Assembly: GCA_030751995.1 (NCBI GenBank)
Contig: JASMFB010000004.1
Location: 1-48,723 of the forward strand
Direction of reading: 5' to 3'
DNA: 48,723 bases
Source: Candidatus Thalassarchaeaceae archaeon
Lineage (GTDB): Archaea > Thermoplasmatota > Poseidoniia > Poseidoniales > Thalassarchaeaceae
Part shown: one piece after another, positions 34,880 to 45,500 of the stretch
How positions within the stretch are numbered: the stretch's first letter is position 1
Layout: every line of letters starts with the position of its first letter
The notes under the pieces: model-generated
Told to the model about the DNA's origin: nothing
Seen by the model: only the letters and a program-made list of their open reading frames with translations
The model's database searches: none
Made by a program: the position numbers and the translations under genes

Positions 34880-35917
34880 ATGCCGTCTTCCGTTGCGGTT
34901 TTGAATGAGGCCCGTCTCGGCGGGCTCATGCCGTCCAAGAAGATTGAGCAGGGTTGGTTGAAAGCCGAGATGCAACTTCAACAGGATAATCCCGAAGAAG
35001 CATTGAAGATTCTTCGTGAATCGGACGCCGATGCCACTCAATCCAAGACCTGGCGATTAGCTGGTGAGGCCAAGGCAATGCAGGCCCGTCAGGGAGGCAA
35101 TAACAAGAGATTGTTCAAGGATGCAGTGAGGCACTATGAGAGTGCACTGAAATCCAGCCCGAATGACAAGAAATCCCGTCGAAGTCTCAACAGCCTTCGA
35201 TCCGAAATGGATGGCCTCGGCATTCGCCCTGATGGCATGTCGAGGTTCATCGATGATGGTGCCCCCACTTTCCTCGGTATCGTTAGTATCGTTGTGGCAC
35301 TCGGGTTAATCCTAGTCGCCCTCAAATTAGTCCCAGATCAAATTTCAGGCGCATCTTCAGGAAATAATGATGGAAATGATATCGCAGTCCTTACCGTATC
35401 ATTCGAAGGTCAGTCAGTGGATATCACAATTGATTTGCACCGAGATGATGCTCCAATCCACGTGGATAATTTCGTCAAATTAGCCCAGCGTGGGGAGTAT
35501 GATAACGTGATTTTCCATAGAATCATTAACGATTTCATGATTCAAGGTGGAGATTTCCAGAACCAAGATGGTACAGGTGGTTACGCGGCCGAATTCTATG
35601 GCTACTGCAACGGCCAATCCTCTCCGTCTGCGTGTTCTGCGGAGACCCAATTCACTATTCCCGATGAAGCAGACAACGGCCTCCTCCACAATTCATGTGT
35701 CATTTCGATGGCGAAAACAAGTGCTGAAAACACTGGTGGTAGTCAATTCTTCCTCATTCCAGAGGACAGCAATCCAAGCCATCTCGACGGAGTCCACACA
35801 GTCTTCGGAACAATCACCTCAGGATGTGATTACGTTACTCAGATTAGTGAAGTTCAAACCGATAGTAACGACAAACCCATCTCGGATGTCATCCTTCAGT
35901 CAGTCGTAATCTCCTGA
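34880..35917 (+). CDS. membrane-anchored cyclophilin (peptidyl-prolyl isomerase)
   Basis: From the ATG at 34880 the protein has 345 residues; a TTG at 34862 is disfavoured because it lies in the hairpin. The N-terminal 120 residues are helical and TPR-like (WLKAEMQLQQDNPEEALKIL, then a second repeat ending HYESALKSSPNDKK). One transmembrane helix spans about 131-151 (FLGIVSIVVALGLILVALKL). The cyclophilin domain (168-345) has FHRIINDFMIQGGDF, SMAKTSAENTGGSQFFL and LDGVHTVFG, including the catalytic R of FHR and the Q of IQGG. Topology therefore puts TPRs inside and the isomerase outside, suggesting folding of exported proteins. Such a fit with the many large secreted proteins here is inference. 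Confidence 0.88.
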   Translation: MPSSVAVLNEARLGGLMPSKKIEQGWLKAEMQLQQDNPEEALKILRESDADATQSKTWRLAGEAKAMQARQGGNNKRLFKDAVRHYESALKSSPNDKKSRRSLNSLRSEMDGLGIRPDGMSRFIDDGAPTFLGIVSIVVALGLILVALKLVPDQISGASSGNNDGNDIAVLTVSFEGQSVDITIDLHRDDAPIHVDNFVKLAQRGEYDNVIFHRIINDFMIQGGDFQNQDGTGGYAAEFYGYCNGQSSPSACSAETQFTIPDEADNGLLHNSCVISMAKTSAENTGGSQFFLIPEDSNPSHLDGVHTVFGTITSGCDYVTQISEVQTDSNDKPISDVILQSVVIS

Positions 35918-35918
35918 C

Positions 35919-35964
35919 CTCAATTGAGAGTGACGTTCAAGGATGACCGTCTGGTGGTCGCATC
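35919..35964 (+). promoter_or_regulatory. aconitase leader with palindrome and start-adjacent hairpin
   Basis: CTCAATTGAG (35919-35928) is a perfect palindrome just after the cyclophilin stop. A hairpin of GATGACC (35942-35948) with GGT-CG-CATC (35956-35964), carrying a two-base CG bulge, ends directly at the aconitase ATG (35965). Confidence 0.4.
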
Positions 35965-38661
35965 ATGGCGAGTGAAGACCCCTTCGCTGCATCGGCGACA
36001 TTTGAGATGTCGAATGGCGATGCTGGGCACTTCGTCGACCTTCATGCGTTGGAGTCTGCAGGACTTTGTGAATTGAATAAATTACCCTGCACCATCCGTG
36101 TTCTCCTCGAAGCAGCACTGCGAAAGTGCGATGGTTTTCTAGTAACCGAAGATGATGTCAAACGCATCGCTGCATGGTCGCCCACCCAATCACCAGCCGA
36201 AATTCCATTCATGCCTTCTCGGGTAATCCTACAGGATTTCACTGGTGTGCCTGCCGTCGTCGACATTGCCGCTCTTCGTGATGCCATGGTGGCTCTAGGT
36301 GGGGACCCCAAAAAGGTGAATCCACAGGTTCCCGTCGATCTGGTCATTGACCACTCAGTCCAGGTCGATGTCTCAGGACTTTTTCCAGATGCCAGAGAGC
36401 GAAATCTCGAGATTGAATATCAACGCAATATGGAGCGTTATCAATTTCTCAAATGGGGCCAACAAAGCCTCGACAATTTCCGCGCCGTCCCCCCTGGTCG
36501 TGGCATCGTCCATCAGGTGAATCTAGAGTGGATTGCCACCGTTGCAAGACAGGAGAATGGTGTGTGGATGCCAGACTCTCTGGTTGGCACAGACAGCCAT
36601 ACGACAATGATCAACGGACTGGGTGTTTTGGGCTGGGGTGTAGGTGGAATTGAAGCGGAAGCTGTGATGCTCGGCCAACCGATTTACATGCTTCTACCCG
36701 AGGTCGTCGGATTTGAGTTAACTGGGGCACTGCGACCCGGTGTAACCGCTACCGACATGACCCTAAAAATCGTACAAATGCTGCGCGCTCAAGGGGTTGT
36801 TGGCAAGTTCGTTGAGTTCCACGGTCACGGCCTGTCTTCACTAACGCTACCCGACAGGGCCACCATTGCAAACATGGCGCCAGAATATGGTGCCACCTGC
36901 GGATTTTTCCCTGTCGATGATACGACATTGGAATACATGCGATTGTCGGGTCGCAGCGAAGAACACGTGGAGAATGTCAAGCGCTATCTCAGCGCCCAAG
37001 GGATGTTCTACACAACCGATTCCACTACTCCAGAATTCACTTCCAATTTGACTCTGGACTTGGGCGATGTTGAACCGGCGATGGCTGGACCTAAGCGCCC
37101 CCAAGACCGAATCGACCTTTCAGCGATGAAGGCGCACTGGCGAGAGAGCCTCACTGCTCCAATTGGCCATTCTGGACATGGCGCAAATCCATCTGAATCT
37201 GAACGCCAAATTGAGGTCACAGGATCAGATGGTAATACCTACAATCTCAAACACGGCGACATTGTCATTTCTGCCATTACTTCGTGTACCAATACATCGA
37301 ATCCATCGGTCATGTTGGGGGCTGGAATTCTGGCAAGAAACGCGGTAGAAAAGGGGCTTAAAGTGGCACCTTGGAACAAGCCAAGCCTTGCCCCCGGTAG
37401 TCGTGTTGTTACTGAGTATTATGACGAAGCTGGCTTGACTCCTTTCCTCAACGAATTGGGTTTCCACAATGTCGGTTATGGATGCACGACTTGCATCGGA
37501 AATTCTGGACCATTAGAGCCTGAAATCGATGCTGCAATCGACGAAGGAGACCTCATCGTCGGCTCGGTTATTTCTGGCAATCGAAACTTTGAGGGGCGTG
37601 TTCATCAGAAGGTGAAAGCGAATTACTTGGCCAGCCCACCATTGGTGGTGGCGTACGCCATTGCAGGAACGTTGGATATCGATTTCGAAGTAGACCCCAT
37701 TGGGGTTGATTCTGAAGGCCAACCAGTGATGCTCGCAGACATCTGGCCCACCGATGCAGAAATCCGTCAAGTGATGTCACTGGCGATAACTCCAGAGATG
37801 TTCAATGATCGCTATTCCACCGTGATGAGCGAGCCACGGTGGGATGCCATTCCAAGCACCCCCAGCGACCTCTATCCTTGGGCGTCTGAGAGCACCTACG
37901 TTCGATTGCCGTCATTCTTTGAGGGCATACAACCTGAACCCGCTCCAATCTCAGCGATTGAAGGGGCACATGTTCTGTTGAAACTCGGAGACAGCGTCAC
38001 AACGGACCACATCAGTCCAGCCGGCGCCTTCCCACATTCGGGTCCTGCTGGACAATATTTGGTGGACCACGGTGTCTTGCCCCGTGATTTCAATTCATTT
38101 GGCAGTCGCCGTGGAAATCACGAAGTGATGATGCGTGGCACATTCGCCAACGTTCGCATTCGAAATCAGGTTGCACCCGGAACTGAGGGTGGCTATACCA
38201 CACATTTCCCATCGGGAACCGTCGAATCGGTTTACGATGCTTCGATGAGATATCAGCAAGCCAGCATTCCACTGGTGGTTTTGGCGGGTGAGCAATACGG
38301 TGCAGGCAGTAGCAGGGATTGGGCTGCAAAGGGCACGCTATTGCTCGGCGTCAAGGCGGTGATTGCCACAACCTTTGAGAGAATCCATCGCTCAAATCTA
38401 GTCGGCATGGGCGTCCTTCCGCTGACGTTCCCTGAGGGGGAAAATGCCGATTCTCTCGGACTTGATGGAACCGAAACATTCGACATTCCTGCGCGGGCAG
38501 ATCTTGTACCATTGAGTCCAATATCCGTCATTGCAACAAGACCAGATGGCACCAAAATTACCTTCGAGGCCACAGTTCGATTGGATACGCCTGTCGAGGT
38601 CGAATATTATCGAAATGGCGGCATTCTACCCACGGTCCTGCGCTCATTGGCCCATTCCTGA
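35965..38661 (+). CDS. acnA: aconitate hydratase
   Basis: Aconitase interconverts citrate and isocitrate in the TCA cycle. The 898-residue length matches the AcnA/IRP1-type enzyme. The [4Fe-4S] cluster ligands are C441 (SAITSCTNTSNPS) and C507/C510 (YGCTTCIGNSGPL). Other signatures are the N-terminal RVILQDFTGVPAVVDIAALRD, GTDSHTTMINGLGVLGWGVG and the C-terminal swivel domain with GEQYGAGSSRDWAAKGTLL. The ATG at 35965 follows a hairpin directly. With korAB on the other side of the cyclophilin gene this gives two TCA-cycle steps in one neighbourhood. AcnA type is common in aerobes. Confidence 0.96.
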   Translation: MASEDPFAASATFEMSNGDAGHFVDLHALESAGLCELNKLPCTIRVLLEAALRKCDGFLVTEDDVKRIAAWSPTQSPAEIPFMPSRVILQDFTGVPAVVDIAALRDAMVALGGDPKKVNPQVPVDLVIDHSVQVDVSGLFPDARERNLEIEYQRNMERYQFLKWGQQSLDNFRAVPPGRGIVHQVNLEWIATVARQENGVWMPDSLVGTDSHTTMINGLGVLGWGVGGIEAEAVMLGQPIYMLLPEVVGFELTGALRPGVTATDMTLKIVQMLRAQGVVGKFVEFHGHGLSSLTLPDRATIANMAPEYGATCGFFPVDDTTLEYMRLSGRSEEHVENVKRYLSAQGMFYTTDSTTPEFTSNLTLDLGDVEPAMAGPKRPQDRIDLSAMKAHWRESLTAPIGHSGHGANPSESERQIEVTGSDGNTYNLKHGDIVISAITSCTNTSNPSVMLGAGILARNAVEKGLKVAPWNKPSLAPGSRVVTEYYDEAGLTPFLNELGFHNVGYGCTTCIGNSGPLEPEIDAAIDEGDLIVGSVISGNRNFEGRVHQKVKANYLASPPLVVAYAIAGTLDIDFEVDPIGVDSEGQPVMLADIWPTDAEIRQVMSLAITPEMFNDRYSTVMSEPRWDAIPSTPSDLYPWASESTYVRLPSFFEGIQPEPAPISAIEGAHVLLKLGDSVTTDHISPAGAFPHSGPAGQYLVDHGVLPRDFNSFGSRRGNHEVMMRGTFANVRIRNQVAPGTEGGYTTHFPSGTVESVYDASMRYQQASIPLVVLAGEQYGAGSSRDWAAKGTLLLGVKAVIATTFERIHRSNLVGMGVLPLTFPEGENADSLGLDGTETFDIPARADLVPLSPISVIATRPDGTKITFEATVRLDTPVEVEYYRNGGILPTVLRSLAHS

Positions 38662-38673
38662 ATTGAATTCCTT

Positions 38674-38690
38674 ACGGCCCCATGGGCCGT
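38674..38690 (+). promoter_or_regulatory. hairpin between aconitase and next gene (ACGGCCC-CAT-GGGCCGT)
   Basis: A 7-bp perfect stem with CAT loop, 12 bases after the aconitase stop and 35 bases before the next ATG (38726). Confidence 0.55.
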
Positions 38691-38725
38691 GTGGTTCAAA
38701 GACCGCTCCGAGCCAAGTGTCGCTG

Positions 38726-39397
38726 ATGTCCCAACTCAAGGGCCCCGTTCGCTTTCGCTTTCGCGCTCCTCAAGACGATGTCGACGTTATGATTCAAGGT
38801 GATGTTGAGTGGGTCAGTGCGCTGCGTGAAGATTTGGGTCTGGCGGATGTCGGATGGATGCAGCCAATGGCCACAACTGGTCGAACCGTTCAAGAACAGA
38901 ACGAGAGTGATGAAGGATCAGAAGAACCCGATGACGATTCCCCCGTATTGTTAGAATCCGATGTCGCCGTTTTATTGCCAGGTCCCCCGCCTGATCCCAG
39001 TCGCGTCCCTACTGTTCGTCGTGTGATTGGGGAGATGGACTTGGATGATGAAATGGAGAAATTAGGCATTGAACACCCTCGCTCTCCAACGGCAGAGGAA
39101 TTGTCCGAAATCATCAGCGAAATGGGTGAACCTGAACCGATTACCTCTCAGGTCTCAACCGATCCAATCGCCGAAGCATGGTTGCAGCGATTGATGCGAA
39201 TCGCCGTGCGAAAATTCGGCGTTACTGCACTACCGATTTCTGTCATCGACAGTGCTGCCTGTGAACAACTTGACCGCTCGGGAGCCGAACTTGAGTTGTG
39301 GCTTGAAGGAATGTGGCGTCTCGGAAAACTCGTCAAGGTACATGGCGGTGAACGTTATGGCTACGGCCCAAATCCACGATGGCTTGAGGCAGATTGA
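38726..39397 (+). CDS. acidic hypothetical protein
   Basis: A 223-residue protein if it starts at the ATG at 38726; the frame is open back into the aconitase gene, but that part is out of the aconitase frame and looks non-coding. The first 55 residues (VRFRFRAPQDDVDVMIQGDV) may form a small beta domain. An acidic, proline-rich linker (EEPDDDSPVLLESDVAVLLP) and a charged helix region follow. The C-terminal 80 residues (EAWLQRLMRIAVRKFGVTAL, then LWLEGMWRLGKLVKVHGG) look like a winged-helix fold. No family is recognised; DNA binding or a complex subunit are possibilities. It is downstream of aconitase on the same strand. Confidence 0.65.
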   Translation: MSQLKGPVRFRFRAPQDDVDVMIQGDVEWVSALREDLGLADVGWMQPMATTGRTVQEQNESDEGSEEPDDDSPVLLESDVAVLLPGPPPDPSRVPTVRRVIGEMDLDDEMEKLGIEHPRSPTAEELSEIISEMGEPEPITSQVSTDPIAEAWLQRLMRIAVRKFGVTALPISVIDSAACEQLDRSGAELELWLEGMWRLGKLVKVHGGERYGYGPNPRWLEAD

Positions 39398-39552
39398 CAT
39401 ATATTTCCGCTCAAAAAAGAGCCGAAATGGCTAACATTGTGTTGAACCCTTTGATGCACCAATAATCGTGGTACTGCGAGCCACCCCTCGTGCGCAAGTA
39501 GCGCGCACGCGAGAGGAACTCTTGAATAGAGTCGTCATGACGGGGAGGCAGA
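39398..39552 (+). promoter_or_regulatory. leader region of the giant surface protein
   Basis: 155 bases without a gene. TATA-like CATATATTT lies at 39398-39406, followed by AAAAAAGAG. A hairpin pairs CTCG-TGCGC (39487-39495) with GCGCA-CG-CGAG (39503-39513), with a two-base CG bulge and a seven-base loop. GGGGAGG at about 39543-39548 is a ribosome site four bases before the GTG at 39553. Confidence 0.45.
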
Positions 39553-42500
39553 GTGGTCAACATGTTTACTCATGAGAATAATATGAACAAAGCACGCGTG
39601 CGCAGTCTGGCACTTGTAACCTTGATGTTGGGATCAATCTTCGTAGCGATGATTCCAGCCGTGAGTGCAAGTCACGTAGAAACGTACCCTGCACAACGAA
39701 ACCCGGTTGCAATCGCTTCAGGCGATTTGGATTGTGATGGCGATGCCGATATCGTCTCCGCGAGTGAGATGGGGATGTTAATCTCCGTTCTCTACAACGA
39801 TGATGGAGATTTTTCGGACAGAGAAGATCTATGGGTCTCTTCCAACACATCTCGACGCGCACACTGGTTTGATATGGCAAACGCCAATGACGTTGGAATC
39901 GGCGATATCGACGATGATGGTGCCAATGATCTTGTCTTCTTCCGCCAGAACGTTTGGGTTGCAGGTAGTGCGACACCTCCACTCGGAAATATGACTGTGA
40001 TTTGGGGCGATTGTAATGAGCGTGTTGCAGATTGGACTCGCTCGGCACCAATTTCAGTATCTCCTTATCTTTACGGATTGGAAATTGTGGATGTTAACGA
40101 CGATGACAAGGACGACATTGTCGGCCTATTCCTCGATGAAACAATCACAAACATGGAAGTCATGATTATGCGTGGCCCAAACCCCACTCAACAGACCAGC
40201 CAATCAATCACCAACATCCCTCTAACACATGCATTCTACTATGATATGGCCATTGGAAATTGGGGTGAAACTGTAACAGGTGGTGGCATCCCTGGTGGCC
40301 AAGGTGACTGTGAAGACCAAGATATTTGGATGATGACCGCACCTCCATACAATGGTCCACAAACCGGCTTCAGTGCAGGAAACTGGGACAACGTTACTGT
40401 GCTTGAGTACAACTGCGTTTCCAACCAGTACGAGAACCCAGTTACTTCCGCATCTGGCACCCACGTATTCGCAATGAATGAAGTGGAAGCCAATGGAATG
40501 GATATTGCAGACACAGACAATGACGCTATAATCGACATGGTTGCAATCGGACAAGGCTGGGATCAGAACGTATCCTATGCTACTCGCAGCAGTGTTGGTG
40601 GCACATGGTCGACAAACAATCTAGCTGGTATCGGTGATTATGTTGCATCCGATGTGTCCATTGCCGACATCAATGGTGACGGTAACATGGATTTCCTTGT
40701 GCCTACAATGCTCACAGTATCTACAGTGAACAGTGCAGGTGCCGGACAGCAACAGCAACTCACAACCGAGAATCTTGTCGATATCAACACCGTGAACATC
40801 ATTCTCAATGATGGGAACGGGAACTACCTATCGCCACAGACATTCGATGTCGGACGCCGCCCCACAATGGTCATCGCTGACCAATTCAGTGGTGGCGCTA
40901 ACAGCGCCCTCGACCTAGCCGTCGGCCAGCGCGATTACGCGTTCAGTTACAGCAACGGTGCCATGTGGATTGATTCGAAGGGATGGGCCGGTTCCATGGA
41001 TACCATCTCAATCGTTGAACTTGATTCGGAAGATGTGGGCATCGGTGGTGTCACCGTATCTCCAGCATCATGGGATCCAGAGGATCGAGAATCCAAGATT
41101 GGCGAAGGAACGCGTGATGTGAATGTCACCGTCCGAAACACTGGTCTTCAGGCAATTTCTGGTTCAGTCGATGTTGACGTCTCCGTGAAGGAGGTTGTCG
41201 GTGGTACTGACACCGTGGTTTATGCAAACGATTTCGATACCGCACCTACGGGCAGTTGTTCTAACTGTAACATGGTCGGCGTTTCTTATTCAGGCGAAGT
41301 CAGTGGTTCATACTGGCACGTTGAAGATGGAAGCAACAATTCAGGCAATGGCGATGAATACGAAGCTGATACTAACCCATCTGATTACATGTGGGCCGGC
41401 GCTATTGTAGCCAATACATCTGGCGATGGCGATATGGAAACTGGTTACATGTCATGGTGGGACGAAGGCCTCATCATCGAAGGTGTTGACCTCACTGGAG
41501 CAGATTCTGCTTCGATGGATCTCGACATGATGTGTATGGTTCAATTCAGTATGATTTACTACTCTTCGACTGGAATCGCTAACCGAATCATCTACGATGA
41601 TTCGTGCAACATCGATGTATACAGTGAAGACAGTGGTTGGACAACTGTGGATTACACCGGTGGCTACGATTATGATCGATACGTCCACTTGGCCAATGGA
41701 TACTATCCTGAATTCACAGTCTCGAATTCCGCATACTGTTGCTTTGTTAATCCATGGGACCGATACGCTGGAGATTCCGGCGTCGACCTGACCCCGTGGG
41801 CTGGCGAGGAGATTGACATCCGCTTCCGCTTCCGTTCAGGGCACATGGGCAGCGTTGGAAATGACAACGCAACTCACAACAATGAGTGGGACGGCTTTGC
41901 AATCGACAACCTTTCGATTAACAAGACAATTACTCAATTTGGTAGCAACGTGCAGAATGTCAATCAACAACTCAATCTGAATGCTCTGGCACCCGGTGAT
42001 GAACAAGTTGTGACTCTGCAGGCGAATTTCGTCAACGGTACGACTTACATCATTGAGAGTGAATTGTCCAGTACATCTGGATTCACGAACGGTGATGACA
42101 CCAACGACGACAGCCGTTGGCGAACCACCGTGAAGAATTTGTTCGATCCTTCTGTGGAAGAGATTACTTCCTTTGAGAAAAATGCACTATACGCTTCGGG
42201 CAATATGCCAATTGATGTTCTAGTCAAGAACGCCGGCAACACAGTCGTTGACTTCGACACCGTTGCCACAGTGTATTCAGCCAACCCAACAACTCTCCTA
42301 GTGGAGGACTTCGAAGGTGGCGCATCTGGCTATGCATTTGGCGATGATGGTGACAATTTCGGTATTGTCATAGATGATACTGATTCCACAATCAACAACG
42401 CCATCGTACCTGGCAATCGCCCTGTATTTGGTTCAAGCGCATATTGGTTCGGTCACCCAGACGATGGTTACGGCGATGATTGGGATGAAACCATGACATT

Positions 42501-45500
42501 GCAAACCATCGATCTACGTCAGAACACAGCCGACTTCGTTTACCTGAACTTCGATTACTTTGCAGAGACTGATTACCTAACCGATTCGGAAGGGGACATT
42601 CTCGCAGTGCAGGAGTATGGGATTCTTGAGGTCGACTGGCGCAATGGTGGCAACGTGTACAATGGTACAATCATTGGTAACTGGAACGACTACAACGAGA
42701 ACGGCGTTCAATACAACGACACGTGCGAGGACATCGATGATGACGGCAACTATGACGAGACCGAATACATCGGTGACCTTGGCTGGAACGTCTTCTTCGA
42801 CTCTGAAGGCATTTCAAAGGGTGTAACCCTCGATTTGACCCACATCTTCCTGCGCAACACCACCTCTCTGGATAGTCGCGACTGGGACTACAACTGCACC
42901 GACCTATCGGGCACTGAAGTCACTGTATCCTATCGCTTCCAATCCAATGGGGATGGAGTGAACGGTAACAGCGGTTTAGCTGGATTTGCCATTGACAACA
43001 TCACCGTCAAGGAGTATGTATTCACGTACGTAACAAACTACACCATGCCGGTGTCCGGTCTTGATTCCCAAGAGGAACAAGAGGTCAACGTGGGTAGTCA
43101 CTCTTTCACACAGGGAATCTACCGCATTGACGCAATGACTCATTATGACAACCAGACGCAAGGTACCGCTTGGTACAACCACAAGGAAGTCAACTTGGCA
43201 AACAACGTCACCCGCCTGATTTTCCAAGTTGCAAGCGTTGATGTTCAATTGCTGCGACCCGATGTTCTCGATTGTGTCGAAGACAACACCTACTCGTGTG
43301 TATATCCCATCGACCAAGTTGAAGAGCACGCATTCTCGATGGAACTTGTGAACGGTGTTCTTGAGGGCGATTACAACATCAAACTGAAGGTTACGGATAT
43401 TGACACAGGCTCAATCATCTACGATGAATCCAGTGCTGAGAGTCCGATGACTCTGTCTCCACATCAGCGATCACAAGCATCGTGGGCTGCTGTAGCTCCA
43501 GCCAGTGGTTGGACAGATGGTGGCAATTACAACTTCAGCTTCTACGCTGAACTTGCTTCAGATGGTACGAGTTCAGGCAACGCCTGGGATTTCTCAATCT
43601 CGATGTCCGATAGCGTCGATGTCGCGATTCTGTCGAATCCCACCGATCAGAACCGCCTATCTCGAGTCAAGGAAGATCTAGATGCATTGGGCATGACTTA
43701 CACACAGTTCTATGTCGATGATTGGGACCGATATGTCACAAGCACTTGGATGAATCATTACAACAAGATTCTGCTGCCTTGGCAGACCACAATCAATGTG
43801 GAGGCTGGTAACTACTACACCGAGCTTAACGCAGAGGGTGGTAGCGATGGTTTGAGCCCAATGGCGGTCATCAAGAACCGCATGCAGGCGGGTGCAACCC
43901 TCGAAATGCACTTGGGTCCATACAGCAACATCTTCCAGGATCCATTGAGCAACTTGCCTTACGACATCAATGTCGCAAATCGCAATGTGGAAGGCAACTA
44001 CGTCACCCATTCCGATACATCAGTGATGGATTGGCATCACCCACTGCTCGCCGATGTGAACCCCGTGGCCTTCATTTCATTCAATGGTGGACACCACGTG
44101 GCCGAATCGACACTGATTACCACTCAGACGGGCACACTCAACATTCCACAGGTATGTGGCGGTTCTATCGCTGCACCGATTGGAACATTCCACAGTCTAA
44201 TCAATGATGCATCCGATTCGACTGCATCTCTACTGGCAACCTGTTCAATTGGACAGGGTGGAATGATTCTCACAACGATGGACGTTGAGAACCCAAGTGT
44301 ATCAGATGCACACGGCACGGTTGGAAAGCCTCTGCTCTCCAATCTATTGGCACACCAAGTGACACCTTACCCGTTGGACTTCGGCCCAGCAAGTGATGGA
44401 TTTGACTTGGTCATCAATGGCGAAGTTATGGCGTGGAATAGCCTACAGGGCAAATACGACACACTGTACATGAAGAGTGATGCAGAACTTGAGTTCTCAT
44501 TCACTTCTGATTTGGCAGGACTCGACGCAGATTGGGAACTCCGCCCTGCAGCGGGAACAACCGCAACCAATTGGGATGGAAACCCACTCCAAGATGGAGA
44601 GAGTGATCACCGTGAGGATGACACGCACACAGCACAGTTCTGTGTGCTAGATGCTCAGAGTTCTACACTCTGCAAGCAGGAAGCAGAGTGGCAAGTCACA
44701 CTCTACCTGCACGATGCAGAAGGACACACGCGCATTGCCAACATCATGTTGGAAACCAACGACGCTCTGGCTGATGAGTTTAGCCCAATGCCATCGTTCT
44801 CAATCATAGATCGCCTTGAATATCGCGGCCAAATTGAGGTACACGAAGATTCACCAAAGGTTTCCTCGGATGGATCCGAGTGGGACATCAACCTGATTCG
44901 TCTAGGTCCAACAGGTGACTTGACTGTGCACTTTGATGCATCCAATTCGTCAGATGGCGATGCAACAGATGGCACCAATGGCATCAAGACCTACATTTGG
45001 AAGGTCTTCTTGGACAACCCATACGATCAGCCCGGTACCGCCCCTCAGGGTGGTAAGACCACTGAAGTCTCAAGCATGGTCAGCCACGCCTTCACTCACC
45101 GATTCCAGAACGTCACGGTGGATCCAACTACTGGATTTGAAGGTTCACTGATTCGCGTTGAGTTGACTGTGATTGATCAAGCAGACAAGCCAAGCCTACA
45201 GAGTGACAAGTACAAGATGTACTTCGTCGTTGTCGGTGAAGGCTATGGTGACGATGAACCAATGGTTGATTTCACTAGTCCAGCGCCTGGAAGTTCACAG
45301 ACCGATGATACACTGTACGTCAACGGCAGCATCACCTCTGGTTCAGAGAATGGCGATGTCATGATTGAAGTTGCACTGGAAGAGGACACACTCGATCTGT
45401 TGCCTTCACAGAAGTTCCCGAAGAAGACCGCTGGTGAATACGACAGCACGGTCCAACTAGCCGATGGCGCAGAATTCAGCCTCACGCTGGATATCGCTGA

